Of a stretch of DNA of 64,000 nucleotides, positions 33,599-44,290 are shown piece after piece. The notes under the pieces were generated by a model. It searched no databases. It was not told where the DNA came from and saw nothing but the letters and a program-made list of their open reading frames with translations. Made by a program: the position numbers and the translations under genes. Location of the stretch: assembly GCA_037953745.1 (NCBI GenBank), contig JBAKBP010012247.1, positions 1 through 64,000 on the forward strand, given 5' to 3'. How positions within the stretch are numbered: position 1 is the first letter of the stretch; every line of letters begins with the position of its first letter. This stretch comes from Lithodes maja. Taxonomy: Eukaryota; Arthropoda; Malacostraca; Decapoda; Lithodidae.

Positions 33599-34062
33599 GT
33601 AATTGAGGTAGGTTATTGTTATATTAGGCACTGATTATTCGTTATCACAGGTGTTTATTATACTTTGGCCATCTAATATTAGTTCGTGTGTCACTTTCAC
33701 TTTGGTAAATATGCTTGAGAGAGTGTCACTTTCACTGATAATGCTCATTTTCACTTGATACGGTACATTTTATTAGTAATTGAGGTAGGTTATTGTTATA
33801 TTAGGCACTGATTATTCATTATCACAGGTGTTTATTATACTTTGGCCATCTAATATTAGTTCGTGTGTCACTTTCACTTTGGTAAATATGCTTGAGAGAG
33901 TGTCACTTTCACTGATAATGCTCATTTTCACTTGATACGGTACATTTTATGAGTAATTGAGGTAGGTTATTGTTATATTAGGCACTGATTATTCGTTATC
34001 ACAGGTGTTTATTATACTTTGGCCATCTAATATTATGTCATGTGTCACTTTCACTTAGTTAT
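33599..34062. repeat. 177 bp tandem repeat, about 2.6 units
   Basis: The start word GTAATTGAGGTAGG occurs at 33599, 33776 and 33953, a period of 177 bp with few differences between units. It lies downstream of the transposase stop, inside the piggyBac element. Confidence 0.92.
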
Positions 34063-34233
34063 ATGCTTTGTAAACGTTTTATATACAATTTATTGTCTTT
34101 TTTCACTTATTTATATATGTTTTCATAATACATGACTTTTTTATCACAATACACCTGTACATTGTTTTATTTCCACTTGTTGCCTATATACATACATATT
34201 GTCAGTCTTTGGTACTTTCACTATGATTATTAG

Positions 34234-35554
34234 TTAGTACTCCTGCTTGCTGTGGTATTCAGCAAAGCACGGTATAGCACATAGTGACAGCCGGCACTCC
34301 ACACACTGCATGGTGGTCTTTTTCTGCTTCCTCGGCCTCACCTGGCTGTTCCAGCAGACATGGCACCGCCTTCTGCTAATGGTGACTCCATCTCGTTCCA
34401 GAGGCAGGTAACCGAGCTTGTGCACATTTACAAACTGTGCACACTGCATGCGGTCCTGAACGGGGCGCCCAGGTTGTGCCACTGCCCTCTTGTGGCATAG
34501 CATACCTGTCCAGGAGCTCCACCAACACCTGTTTTTGGAACCTCCGCAGGCTACTGAACTTCCTGGGTGTGCGCGGATTCCGAAGCCTGTAGATATTATA
34601 GGCATTCAGCATTGACATGTCCACCATGTGCAGAAAGAACTTTTTGTACCATCTGCACGAGGTACGCAGACAGTCGATGAAGCCTATCTGCATGTCGGAC
34701 TTGTCCACCAGCCTCATATTTATGTTGTAGTCAATTACAGCATCGGGCTTGGTCACCCTGACTTGGGTGCGGCGATCCACCTTGCCAGTCTCAACCATTT
34801 CCCCCTTGTGGACGGTGCTCAGGAGGTTGACCTTCCGCTGGTCGTGCCAGTGGATAGCCAGAATGGGTCCCGACTTCTTCTTGAAGACATCGCCTTTCTT
34901 TGTTTTAGGAGGGAAACTTGGCATGCCCTTCCTTTTTGCTCTAACTGTGCCTACAGTCCCCGTCTGGCGCTCATGGAGGTACTTTGAGAGAGTGGGGGAC
35001 GTGTAGTAGTTGTCCGTGTAGAGGACGTGATTCTTTTGGAAGTACCGGTTCATCATGGCTTGAACCACTGCTCCGCCAAAGCCAATGAGGGGGTCTATTG
35101 CCACGTCCCCTTCCTTCCCGCTGTAGACCAGGAAGTCCAGGACATAGCCAGTTTGGCAATCGCACAGCACAAAGAACTTTATACCAAAGCGATGTCTCTT
35201 TGAGGGGATGTACTGCCTGAAGCTCAGCTTTCCCCGGAACAGCACAAGAGACTCGTCAATACAGACGTTGCAGAAGGGCATGAAGTAGGACGTGAAACGT
35301 TCTCTCATCATCTCGTACAACGTCCTAATCTTCCACAGTTTGTCAGGGAGATGCATGTCGGTGTTGGTGACAAGATGGAGCGCTCCGAGGATGTCGAGGT
35401 ACCGGTCCCGAGAGATGTATTTCCCGAAGGCAGGGGTGGATATTAGATCTTTGGTGATCCAATAGTCAGCCAACCTGTGCTTCTTCACATGAGGCATTAG
35501 CATGGTGATTGCCAGGAACACCATGAACTCGGGATGAGTCACTCTGGGGTCCAC
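34234..35554 (-). pseudogene. piggyBac transposase catalytic and Cys-rich regions
   Basis: DDE-type piggyBac transposase that would cut and paste DNA at TTAA. In the 392-codon frame from 35554 the catalytic acidic residues are visible: CIDESLVLF (Asp100), LYTDNYYTS (Asp181) and RLVDKSDMQ (Asp284), with SFRQYIPSKRHRFGIK between the first two. A second frameshift near 34490 diverts the frame. The Cys-rich tail continues in another frame to 34234 (CHVCWNSQ, MQCVECRLSLC, FAEYH), matching the family's C-terminal zinc-binding domain. Core residues intact, reading frame not. Confidence 0.93.
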
Positions 35555-37290
35555 CGCTTCATGTGGCCCTTGGTCACCTTGCCAAAAAAGTTAACCTGGA
35601 CTTGGTAGTGCTTATTTGTCTCTTTTATGACAAAGTCAGTAACCTCCTTATCAAAAAATGCCTCAAAAAGCTCATGTGGTCGAGCATTGGGGCCTGCAGG
35701 AAAACTTGGGGTAACTCCTGGAGCATCCTGTACCTCATCAAAAGGGGTTACATCAGGGTCAATGACTTCATCAGCAGCCACATCCTGCCAGTTGAAAATA
35801 TAAAATCCGTCCTTCTGGCGACGCTGACGAGGAGCTACAGCGGGGGCAGCACGCCCACGAACTTTGGCGGCGCGAACCCTAGGGCGGCCAGGAGCGCGAC
35901 GGCGCCCAGGCCCAGCCCGGCGGCCAGCCAGGCGGCCAGGGCGGCCAGGAGCACGACGGCCCTGGGCAAAGCGTCTGGGTTGAGGGTCGTCGATGTCCAT
36001 AAATTCGTCATCGTCGTTGTCGTCAGAGCCGTCATCTTGCCCTGACGGTGGACCCAGGTAATCATGGCCAGAGTCGTCTGTGAGGTGCCCTTCATCTTCA
36101 GAGCCCCCCTCATAATCTCGCGGGGAACGAATGATGCGTGGGCGGCGTGTAGGTCGGCGAGGTGGGGAAGGAGTGGGAGGTGAGGCTCTGTCATCTTCAT
36201 GCAGAGGTTCGGGGCTCCTTGGCCTACGACGAGTCGTAGACAGCACTGGTTCAGTGTCTGTAGGTGCAGGTATGGATGCGAGGTCGAAAACATCATGAGG
36301 AACCTCTGTTGTAGGCTGGAGAGGTGGGGTGGACCCTGGGGAAACTTGCGGGGGCGTATGGCTGGGAGCGGCAGGGGTGGAAGCCGCAGGGGTGGAAGCC
36401 GCGGGAGCCTCGAACAAAGAGCGCCTACTTGTAGCTCCTTTTTTAACATATTTTCTCCCTTTTCCCTTTTCTTTAGTAGTATGTCTCCTCTCGGGGGAAA
36501 TAGGGGGTAAATAGGCCGAAAGTGGGGGTTCCTCAACCCTAGGCAGTGCTGGTGGTGGTGGGGAAGAATGGCGGGAGCCTGGGGCAACTTGGGTGGCGTG
36601 GGTAGATAAGGAAGACAATGGCGGGTCAACCTCGGCCTCACGCGCAGCCTCACTGGCACCCTCACGCACTGCTCCCTCACCAAGTTTTAGGGCCTCTTTC
36701 CTGGCTGCCGCGGCCGCCTTCTTGAGAACTTGCTTCTTATAGAAACGTATCTTGAATGGGGATTTAGCTGGCGAAGGGCTAGGTGTCATGTCACTCAACC
36801 TAAACTTGGCAGTCGACCTAGTGCTGTCCCATTCGCTCACTCTCACTATACTCTCATCACCTTGCACAACTATATCACGTTCAGTACTATCATCACTTTC
36901 ATCGTCATGCTCAAATCCAATAAAAAGCGCGTCTCTTTCATGGATTTCGTCTAGATCGTCAAAATCTTCACTATAGTGAGACTGATAAGACTCGGAGCTA
37001 TCACTGGCCAAGTCATCAACACTATTTTTGCCTTCACCACGTTCATAACTCCTCAAAGCTATTTCAATACCTCCGGGAGTCAACGCATCTTGTACGTGCC
37101 TTTGCGTTAGGGCGCGACGAACATGAGGAGGCGTCGAAGGGAGCGTAGAATCGGACACAAGGGAATCACTTTTTGGGCTAGTATCCATGTTGGCGGCAGG
37201 GTAGAGACTGGCGTACATGCTGTCTGGTGGCGACGCCTGGTGACCACGGAGCGAAATTTTTACGCGCGCCATTCGAAAGCACACACGCAA
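35539..37290 (-). pseudogene. piggyBac transposase N-terminal extension
   Basis: 583 codons are open from 37290, but the first Met lies close to the TIR; a Met near 37187 starting MDTSPKSDS is a more likely start. The region is acidic and disordered: Ser/Asp/Glu-rich stretches, Pro-rich spacers and an Arg/Gly/Pro block (APGRPGRLAGRR and RAPGRPRVRA) resembling AT-hook-type DNA-binding motifs. Only the last ~60 residues (HELFEAFFDKEVTDFVIKET, then MKRWTPE) match the usual start of the piggyBac core. The frame ends at 35539, where a small indel shifts it relative to the catalytic part. The extension makes the protein far longer than the ~600 aa typical of the family. Confidence 0.85.
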
Positions 37291-37375
37291 GCAATGGTAC
37301 AGTGTTGTACCACCCGGGTTCCTCGGGCCAAACCAAAATGGTACACACGTGTACCACCCGGGGTCGAAGGGTTAA

Positions 37376-37849
37376 ACGTGATTTTGGATGGTTCAGCAGA
37401 CGCGGAAACTGAAAAAAAAATAATATGTTTATATTAATGTCACTAATTTTCCCATGGATTTATAGTTTTCTGTGTTAATTTTCATCAATATATAATGTTT
37501 GGAAGTACTGTAATTTACAAGCCTCTGAAAAAACGTTTTCCCCATGACTTTTTCGGCTCAGCCAAACTTTTATCTTTTTATCGTTTCATTGGTTTGTTTA
37601 TTGAAGTAAAATGTGTGGGTAGGTGGGTGGTGGCCTACCCTTGGCCGGGGCTGGAGTGGGACGTCTGTCTCATCATTACTCTTGATTTCTACTGCCAGGC
37701 CTTGACGACAGGCATTATTTTCAATCCTCCATGCCTCATTTCCGTCTTCAAAGAATCCATCGAAGAGTTGTGATGCATTGGGGTTGACTGGAACGGGAAT
37801 AGATTCTGGTTCGTCTGGATCCTGGTCATTGACAATTGCTTGCCTAGCC
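37376..37849. other. Spacer between piggyBac and Tigger relic
   Basis: AT-rich. No gene is supported. It may include the 3' untranslated end of the Tigger-type relic. Confidence 0.35.
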
Positions 37850-38297
37850 TAGCCTCCTCACGGCACGGAGGGCATTTTCGTTTTTGAGGAAATTCATTAT
37901 GAGGGATTGCTGTCTGGTGTTGATCTTCTCTCTGAAACACTCCTTCACAATGTCGGTGATTTTTTTATAGATGGAGCATGACAGTTTTGCGGTTCTCAAA
38001 GGAGTCAAAGCTGATGCCCGGCAGTGTTTCCTGGCATTCTCCAAGTTTTCCCAGAACGACTGACAGGTCTTTAGTTGTAGCTTAATTTGGCTCGGCTTCT
38101 TCTCTAATTTCTCTTTCCTCTTGTCTGATTTCTTGCTTTTCGTCAACCCCAATAATTTCCTCGATAGTTTGTTGATCGTGATCATCCACTAGTTCTTTAA
38201 TTTCTTGTTCAATCACGTCCGAGTACCCTGGCACAGCTAGTACTGGCCGCTGTTTCTTGAGCCAGAACAGCAGTATGTTTGTCCTGCTGGTCAAGTT

Positions 38298-39943
38298 TCA
38301 AGTATTTACCTAATTGTAGTTTACAGGAGTTGAGCTAAGCTCGTGTTGTCCCGTCTCTCAGTCTACTTTTTATCCAATTTTTTCTTGAAAATATGGATGT
38401 TCCTTGCCCCTACCACCTCCTCCTCCAGCCCATTCCATTTGTCAATACATCTATAGGGGAAGCTAAACTTACTGATTTCGTTCTTGCAGGTAGGTCTTTT
38501 TACTTTGTAGCTGTGGCCTCTAGTTATTCCTGTATCCATAATTAATATTAATATATCCTCCATATCCAGCCTCTCCAGCCCCCGGGTGCATTTGTACATC
38601 ATTATCATGTCTCCCCTCTCTCTCCTCTCTTTTAAACTCGGTAGATTTAATTTGTCTAGCCTCCCTTCATATGGCAGTTCTCTGAGACTTGGAACCAATC
38701 TAGTAACTGCTCTCTGGATTCTTTCTAACTTGTGAATATGCTTCTTTAGATGCGGGGACCACACCACTGCTGCATACTCCAATCTTGGTCTAATCATACT
38801 CTTCATAATTTTCGCTACCATGGTCTCATCCAAGTAGTTCAGAGCAACTTTCATATTCCCGGCCATTGCATACATTCCGCTAAAGAGCTTGTTAATATGT
38901 TTCTCTGGCGACAAATTATCTTTTATAATCAACCCTAAATCGTTTTCTTTTTCGGCCTTGCTAATTATATTATCTCCCATCCTGTACTCCCAATTTGGTC
39001 TATTCACACTTCTTCCCATATTTAACACATGGCATTTACTTATATTAAATTTTATTTTCCACTTGGTGTTCCATTCGTATATTTTATCTAAATCCCCTTG
39101 CAGCTCCTCACAACTACTTTTATTTGTCTCATAATTTTTACGTCGTCTGCAAACATTGACATGTAGGAATTTATGCCTATCGGCAGGTCATTCACGTACA
39201 TAAGGAACATGAGAGGTGCCAACACAGATCCCTGCGGCACACCACTCTCAACTTTCCGCCACGATGAGTAAGTTCCTCTAATGTTGGTCCTCATTTCCCT
39301 ATCTGTTAAATAGCTCTCCATCCATTTCAGCAAACTCCCCCTGACACATCCTAGCGTCTCAAGCTTAGATAACAATCTCTTATGTGGTACCTTATTGAAT
39401 GCTTTGGAAAGGTCTAAGTAGACGCAGTCCACCCATCCGCCTCTTTCTTGGAGTACATCTATCACCCTACTGTAATAACATAGCAAACTGGTAACACAAG
39501 ATGTCCCTTCTCTGAATCCAAATTGCTTTGGGGTTATTATCTTCTTTCTCTCCAACATTTTCATCCATCTCTTCCTAATTAGCTTTTCACAAATCTTGCA
39601 TACAATACTAGTAGGCTAAGTGAAACTGGTCTATAGTTTAGAGGGTCCTCAGGGTTTCCATTCTTGTATATCGGAATGATATTAGCTCTTTTCCATTCAA
39701 CAGGAACCTGTCCTTTATCTAAGGAAGCTTGAATTATGTCCCTCACTGGCTCCACTAATTGCTCTGCACACTCCTTTAAAACCCAGGCAGACACTTCATC
39801 CGGTCCCATAGCTTTCCTTACTTCAAGTCCTCTCATCGCAGATAACAGCTCATCTCTAGTTATTTCAATCTTACTAAGACCACTCTCCAGTACTCCCGCC
39901 TGTGGTTCGTCCAAACCTTCCTCTCTAGTAAAGTGCAGGAAGA
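38298..39943 (-). mobile_element. CR1-like LINE copy A2
   Basis: Same family as 113-2385 but without the MITE, so it provides the empty site for that insertion. The 3' end with GTATTTACCTAATTG on the plus strand is at 38298. It is 5'-truncated at the same internal position as copy A1. Confidence 0.88.
38363..39941 (-). pseudogene. LINE reverse transcriptase remnant (copy A2)
   Basis: RT motifs as in copy A1: KAMGPDEVSAW, NYRPVSLS, LDLSKAFNKVPH, GVPQGSVLAPLMF and SMFADDVKIM. Frameshifts near 39600 and 39110 divide it into three frames (40115-39579, 39564-39088, 39028-38363). The first frame starts in Tigger-derived sequence, so its N-terminus is a fusion artefact. Non-functional. Confidence 0.85.
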
Positions 39944-40314
39944 GAGGTGTCCATGCATGCTTGATAGTGGTTTCAGTTATTTTTGTCCATGCTTCACAGA
40001 AGTAGTCCACAGCATGTTTTATCTTAAAGTCCTTCCTGAAATTTTTTATGGACACAATATTCTGCTGATTCTGCCTGTTCTGTGTCTGATCCTGCCTGGT
40101 GTGCTTCACTGTCACTTGCCATTGCCTCTATCTCCTGCAACTCCACCTGGTTGTCTGTCTTCTCCCGCATTTTCTTGTGCAACATCCCATAGAATTTTTG
40201 TTTACAATTTGCTATAATTTCCTGGTCAAGTGGCTGGAGCTTTCATGTGGTGTTCGCCTGTTCGGAGGCAAGAAAATAACCTGAAAACACTGATGCCGTC
40301 TGACAAGGTGTGAC

Positions 40315-40465
40315 ATATTCCCCGGTGGTTACCACACACTCCTCTTTCCCCTTTACCTTTATACAGGGGGACTATTATACCTGTCTTCCAGTATACAGGG
40401 GGACTATTATACCTGTCTTCCAGTCATCAGGTGCACTCCCCTTCTTCCATGGTAGTTTACACATT
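40315..40465 (-). mobile_element. RTE-type LINE fragment with a 29 bp duplication
   Basis: Minus-strand frame shows KKGSAPDDWKTGIIVPLY, matching residues ~141-158 of the RTE copy at 49058-50856. The segment CAGGGGGACTATTATACCTG is present twice in tandem (about 40374 and 40403). Confidence 0.8.
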
Positions 40466-41130
40466 TTGGGATGGATGTAGACTCCGGGGCGTACGGTCGT
40501 CATGTTTACATAGGGCGGGTGCCCAACCCCGAAAAGGGTTGAAATAGGGGAGCTATCCCCCCGCCAAAGGCGGCTTTCTAGGGCCTTTCCTAGCTGATGC
40601 TGAGAGGATTGGGTTCTAGTCATGTGGTGATGGGCTGGTCTATCAGAGTGAGAACTGAGCAATCTCTGCCATACCCATAGCTTACTCTGACTGTTCCTTT
40701 TACTTATATATTTTCTAGATCTCAAGTGACGGCGTCTCTAACGTGGATTGACCTCCCAATCTACCAAGATTGGAAGCCAAAGCATCACATTTTTCCCTTG
40801 CCCCCCAACTTTCTCTTCATAATTGCTGAGGGGCACAGGGCCCTGGGTGGGGCTTTGGTTTCCCGGGCGTTTCCGCGCCCTCCTCAAGCTCCCCGCTATG
40901 GAGTGGCTTCGGTCACCCAGGCTTTTTTGTGGTCGGCGGGGAGGGTTCTGTGGGGGCGCTCGGTTGTGGCCTTGCTCGGGGCCTTGGGGCTGTTCGGCCA
41001 GGCAGCTTGGGGAACAACAACAACAACAACAACAACATAGGGCGATCGCCGCGGTTAACTTCGCGTCTATTTTGACGGCGATTAATTCGGTTATTTGCCC
41101 CCTGCTGGCAATATATATGATGATGATACT
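40466..41130. mobile_element. Foldback element FB2, partial, split by a SINE
   Basis: 40466-40517 (GGATGGATGTAGACTCCGGG and on) and 41036-41125 (GCGATCGCCGCGGTTAAC, CCCCCTGCTGGCAATATATA) match the centre and one arm of FB1. The distal arm is missing. Confidence 0.8.
40518..41035 (+). mobile_element. SINE S copy 2, 518 bp
   Basis: CATAGGGCG at 40509-40517 and 41036-41044 forms the target-site duplication. Colinear with S copy 1. It ends GGCTGTTCGGCCAGGCAGC, then GGGGAAC and (AAC)n. Confidence 0.85.
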
Positions 41131-41160
41131 GCCTGTATAAGCTTTAGTTGCAATATTAAA

Positions 41161-43740
41161 ACAGAGAGGGATAATAGAAGTAATAAAACAAAAATATACA
41201 TGTATGATAGAGCAGATTATGAGCTGCTGAGACGGTGTTTGGACATTGACTGGGGGGAATACTTGAACGGTGAAGACGCTGAAGGAATGTGGAGGAAAAT
41301 TAGAGTCAAACTGGAGAATGCTGTATCCAAAAGTGTACCAGTAAGGGAATATAAGGATAAAACAAAATTGAGGAAAAGACCGAACCCAGAATTGCCAATG
41401 AAAATAAAGCTTTGGACATTGATTAGAAGAAAGAAACGATTGTGGGAAAGACAAAAATTGTTAAAAAAGAACAGGGGGTCTAGTATAGAAGCTAAAGAAG
41501 TGGATCTGGAACGCAGACAAATAAACAATAAAATAAGGTGGGAGACAAGGAGAGAGAGAGAGATAGCTAGAAATGTGAAGGATAATCCAAAAATATTCTG
41601 GAAGTACATTCAGGAAAAGTTAACAAGAAGAGTAGGGATCCCAGAGCTGGTAGGGGGGTTGAATGATGGGAGTAGAGCGGAGACTGATAAGGAGAAAGCA
41701 GAGGTGCTGGGGAAATACTTGGGGGGGGGGGGGGGGGGGGTACTAACAGTGGAGTCGGATGATGCAGTGCCTACTATTCCCATCAAACAGGCACAGGCAC
41801 TAGAACTAATAGAGTTTTCCCATGCTAGAATAAGAAGGGCTATAGAAAAAATGAACAGAAGTAAGTCCCCGGGACCGGATGGGATACACCCAAGAATCAT
41901 AAAGGAAGGAGGTGAGATGTTGGTAGAGCCATTGAAAATGCTATTTGAGGTATCGTTTAATACTGGACAAATCCCGATGGACTGGAGAGAGGCGAACATA
42001 ACAGCTATATTTAAGAAGGGAAAGAGAAATGACCCAGGAAATTATAGACTAGTCCGTTTGACAAGTGTTGTGTGTAAACTAATGGAAACGGTAATAGGAT
42101 TCTTGCCGGGGAGGTCGACGGTACTACAGCTAATTGAGGTGGTAGATGATTGGATGCAAATTCTAGAGGATGGTGATGTAATAGACGTGGTATATTGCGA
42201 TTTTATGAAGGCCTTCAATAAGGTCCCACATAAAAGGTTAATAGAGAAAGTTAGAAGCTATAATATAGTGGAGAAATATGTGAAATGGATAGAAGCCTTC
42301 CTGAAAGATTGGAGACAGAGGGTACTGGTGAATGGAATAGGCTCGGGTGGAGGGAAATTACAAGTGGGGTACCTCAGGGATCTGTGTTGGGACCACTAAC
42401 AGTGGAGTCGGATGATGCAGTGCCTACTATTCCCATCAAACAGGCACAGGCACTAGAACTAATAGAGTTTTCCCATGCTAGAATAAGAAGGGCTATAGAA
42501 AAAATGAACAGAAGTAAGTCCCCGGGACCGGATGGGATACACCCAAGAATCATAAAGGAAGGAGGTGAGATGTTGGTAGAGCCATTGAAAATGCTATTTG
42601 AGGTATCGTTTAATACTGGACAAATCCCGATGGACTGGAGAAAGGCGAACATAACAGCTATATTTAAGAAGGGAAAGAGAAATGACCCAGGAAATTATAG
42701 ACCAGTCCGTTTGACAAGTGTTGTGTGTAAACTAATGGAAACGGTAATAGGATTCTTGCCGGGGAGGTCGACGGTACTACAGCTAATTGAGGTGGTAGAT
42801 GATTGGATGCAAATTCTAGAGGATGGTGATGTAATAGACGTGGTATATTGCGATTTTATGAAGGCCTTCGATAAGGTCCCACATAAAAGGTTAATAGAGA
42901 AAGTTAGAAGCTATAATATAGTGGAGAAATATGTGAAATGGATAGAAGCCTTCTGAAAGATTGGAGACAGAGGGTACTGGTGAATGGAATAGGCTCGGGG
43001 TGGAGGGAAATTACAAGTGGGGTACCTCAGGGATCTGTGTTGGGACCACTACTGTTTGTTATATTTATCAACGACTTACCTGAAGTTATAACTAATGGAA
43101 GTGAGGTATACCTGTATGCGGATGACACTAAGCTGTATAGAAGAGTGAGGAGTAAGGAAGATGTGGGTTTGTTTCAAGGAGATGTGGAGGGCATGAAGGG
43201 ATGGTCTGAGCATTGGTTAATGCCTTTTCATCCAAAAAAATGCAAGTACTGTACATGCAGATTGGGACAAGCAAGATAGACAAGGTAGGATACAGTATGT
43301 ATGAAGCGATAGAGGAAGTGAATGCAGAAAAGGATATAGGAGTAGTGATAGACAATAAGTTAAATTTCTCGGAACATTTAGCGGAAAAGATAAATAAAGC
43401 CAATAGAATTGTAGGGCTGATAAGGAGGACATTTGTGTCACTTGACGAAGAAATCTTCAGGAATCTCTATACAGCGCTGGTTAGGCCGCACCTGGAATAT
43501 GCGAACCAGGTGTGGGCTCCATATATGGTACCGGTAAAGGATATAGAAGCAAAGCAGTGGGAAAAGTGCAGAGGAGAGCTAGCAAGCTAGTACACTCTAA
43601 GAAAATTTACAAAGAAAGAAATAGGCTTGAGAAGGCAAAGAACTCATTTTGATAGAGTGGTAAATGAGTGGAACGCACTGCTCCAGTATGTAGTCAATTC
43701 CGAATCAATAAGGGAGTGTGAAAGTAATCTTGATAAAGCA
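41161..43740 (+). pseudogene. LINE C1 reverse transcriptase
   Basis: The frame begins with the linker NKTKIYMYDRADYELLRR and a basic region (MKIKLWTLIRRKKRLWERQK). RT motifs follow: KSPGPDGIHPRIIKEGG, NYRLVRLTSVVCK, CDFMKAFNKVPHKRL (motif A) and, beyond the duplication, GVPQGSVLGPLLF (motif B) and YLYADDTKLYR (motif C). The C-terminal part continues in shifted frames (IDNKLNFSEHLAEKINKANR, LVRPHLEYANQVW, HFDRVVNEWNAL). Broken by the 653 bp duplication and frameshifts near 42345, 42955, 43215 and 43590. A poly-G run at 41721-41740 lies within the frame. Confidence 0.85.
41742..43047 (+). repeat. 653 bp direct tandem duplication
   Basis: Two adjacent copies differ at only about five or six positions, for example CTAGTCCG versus CCAGTCCG and a one-base difference in the CTTC(C)TGAAAG word. 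The junction shows the short shared word ACTA. It contains RT motif A twice. Confidence 0.9.
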
Positions 43741-43935
43741 TGGGGAAGACAAGATTTGAAGTTTGATTATAAAGCAAAAATACAGAATAGTAAAAATTGT
43801 TGCGTCTGCTGCCGCCGCCGCCAACACCGTGAACGACCGCAGCAGTGCAAGTACTGTACAGTACTGGTACTGAGCTGGATACACAGGCCTAGTTTGCCTT
43901 TTTCCAGAGGATCTACTGTAAGAAATTATATGTCA

Positions 43936-44290
43936 TGGGGGGGGGGGGGGGGGGGGGAAAGCCCCCCTCAACATATTATTGTTTCCAATGGCATTCAAAA
44001 TAGACGGGAACATGATTGCAAAGGTCCGCCGCCGTCCTGTTTATATTTGTCGATCGCCGTGGTTAAGTTCGCGTCCATTTTGACGGCGATTTTTTTTTTT
44101 TGTAATTTGCCCCCTGCTGGCAATATATATAATGATGACAATATGTCATGGGGGGGGGGGGGTGAGGGGGGCAACATATTATTGTATCCAAAGGCAGTCA
44201 AAATAGACGGGAACATGATGGCAAAGATCGACTCCACTACGCGTAGTGTAAACAAGGCTGGTGGTACCGCCCGAACTTAACATTCTTGCC
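43936..44290. mobile_element. Foldback element FB3, 5'-truncated
   Basis: Contains ATGTCATGGGGGG, AAAATAGACGGGAACATGAT and CGATCGCCGTGGTTAAG and ends with ACTACGCGTAGTGTAAAC and CATTCTTGCC as in FB1. Long G-runs at 43937-43957 and 44150-44162. Confidence 0.8.

Larger units (their letters stand above)
33166..37371 (-). mobile_element. piggyBac-type element, full length with TIRs and TTAA
   Basis: 4206 bp bounded by TTAA at 33162-33165 and 37372-37375. The ends read inward as CCCTCCAACCCCGG (left) and CCCTTCGACCCCGG (right). It encodes a piggyBac transposase on the minus strand, broken by at least two frameshifts. The right end matches the left end of the MITE at 9075. A 177 bp tandem repeat lies in the 3' subterminal region. 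Confidence 0.95.
37850..40300 (-). pseudogene. Tigger/pogo-type transposase relic, split by a LINE
   Basis: The upstream piece (about 40300-39945) has a disordered-frame FLPPN start, then LQPLDQEIIANCKQKFYGM and, after ~45 codons, HAVDYFCEAWTKITETTIKHAW. This is the DDE-domain end and following region of Tigger-like transposases. The downstream piece (38294-37850) continues with VDDHDQQTIEEII, an acidic stretch and a basic C-terminal region. Frames change several times. LINE copy A2 (38298-39943) separates the pieces. The catalytic Asp residues upstream of 40300 are not present. Confidence 0.7.
41131..43790 (+). mobile_element. CR1-like LINE C1 with internal tandem duplication
   Basis: Runs from just after the endonuclease domain through the RT to the C-terminus. 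A 653 bp segment is duplicated in tandem (41742-42394 and 42395-43047). A related endonuclease fragment lies at 48955-51507. Confidence 0.85.

Noticed and set aside
35563..36683. Alternative frames overlapping the piggyBac N-terminus
   Set aside because: Explained by the GC-rich, repetitive coding of the true frame.
43591..44280. Frame continuing from the LINE C-terminus through 44280
   Set aside because: After about 43740 it crosses G-runs and the foldback element FB3, so it is chance read-through.
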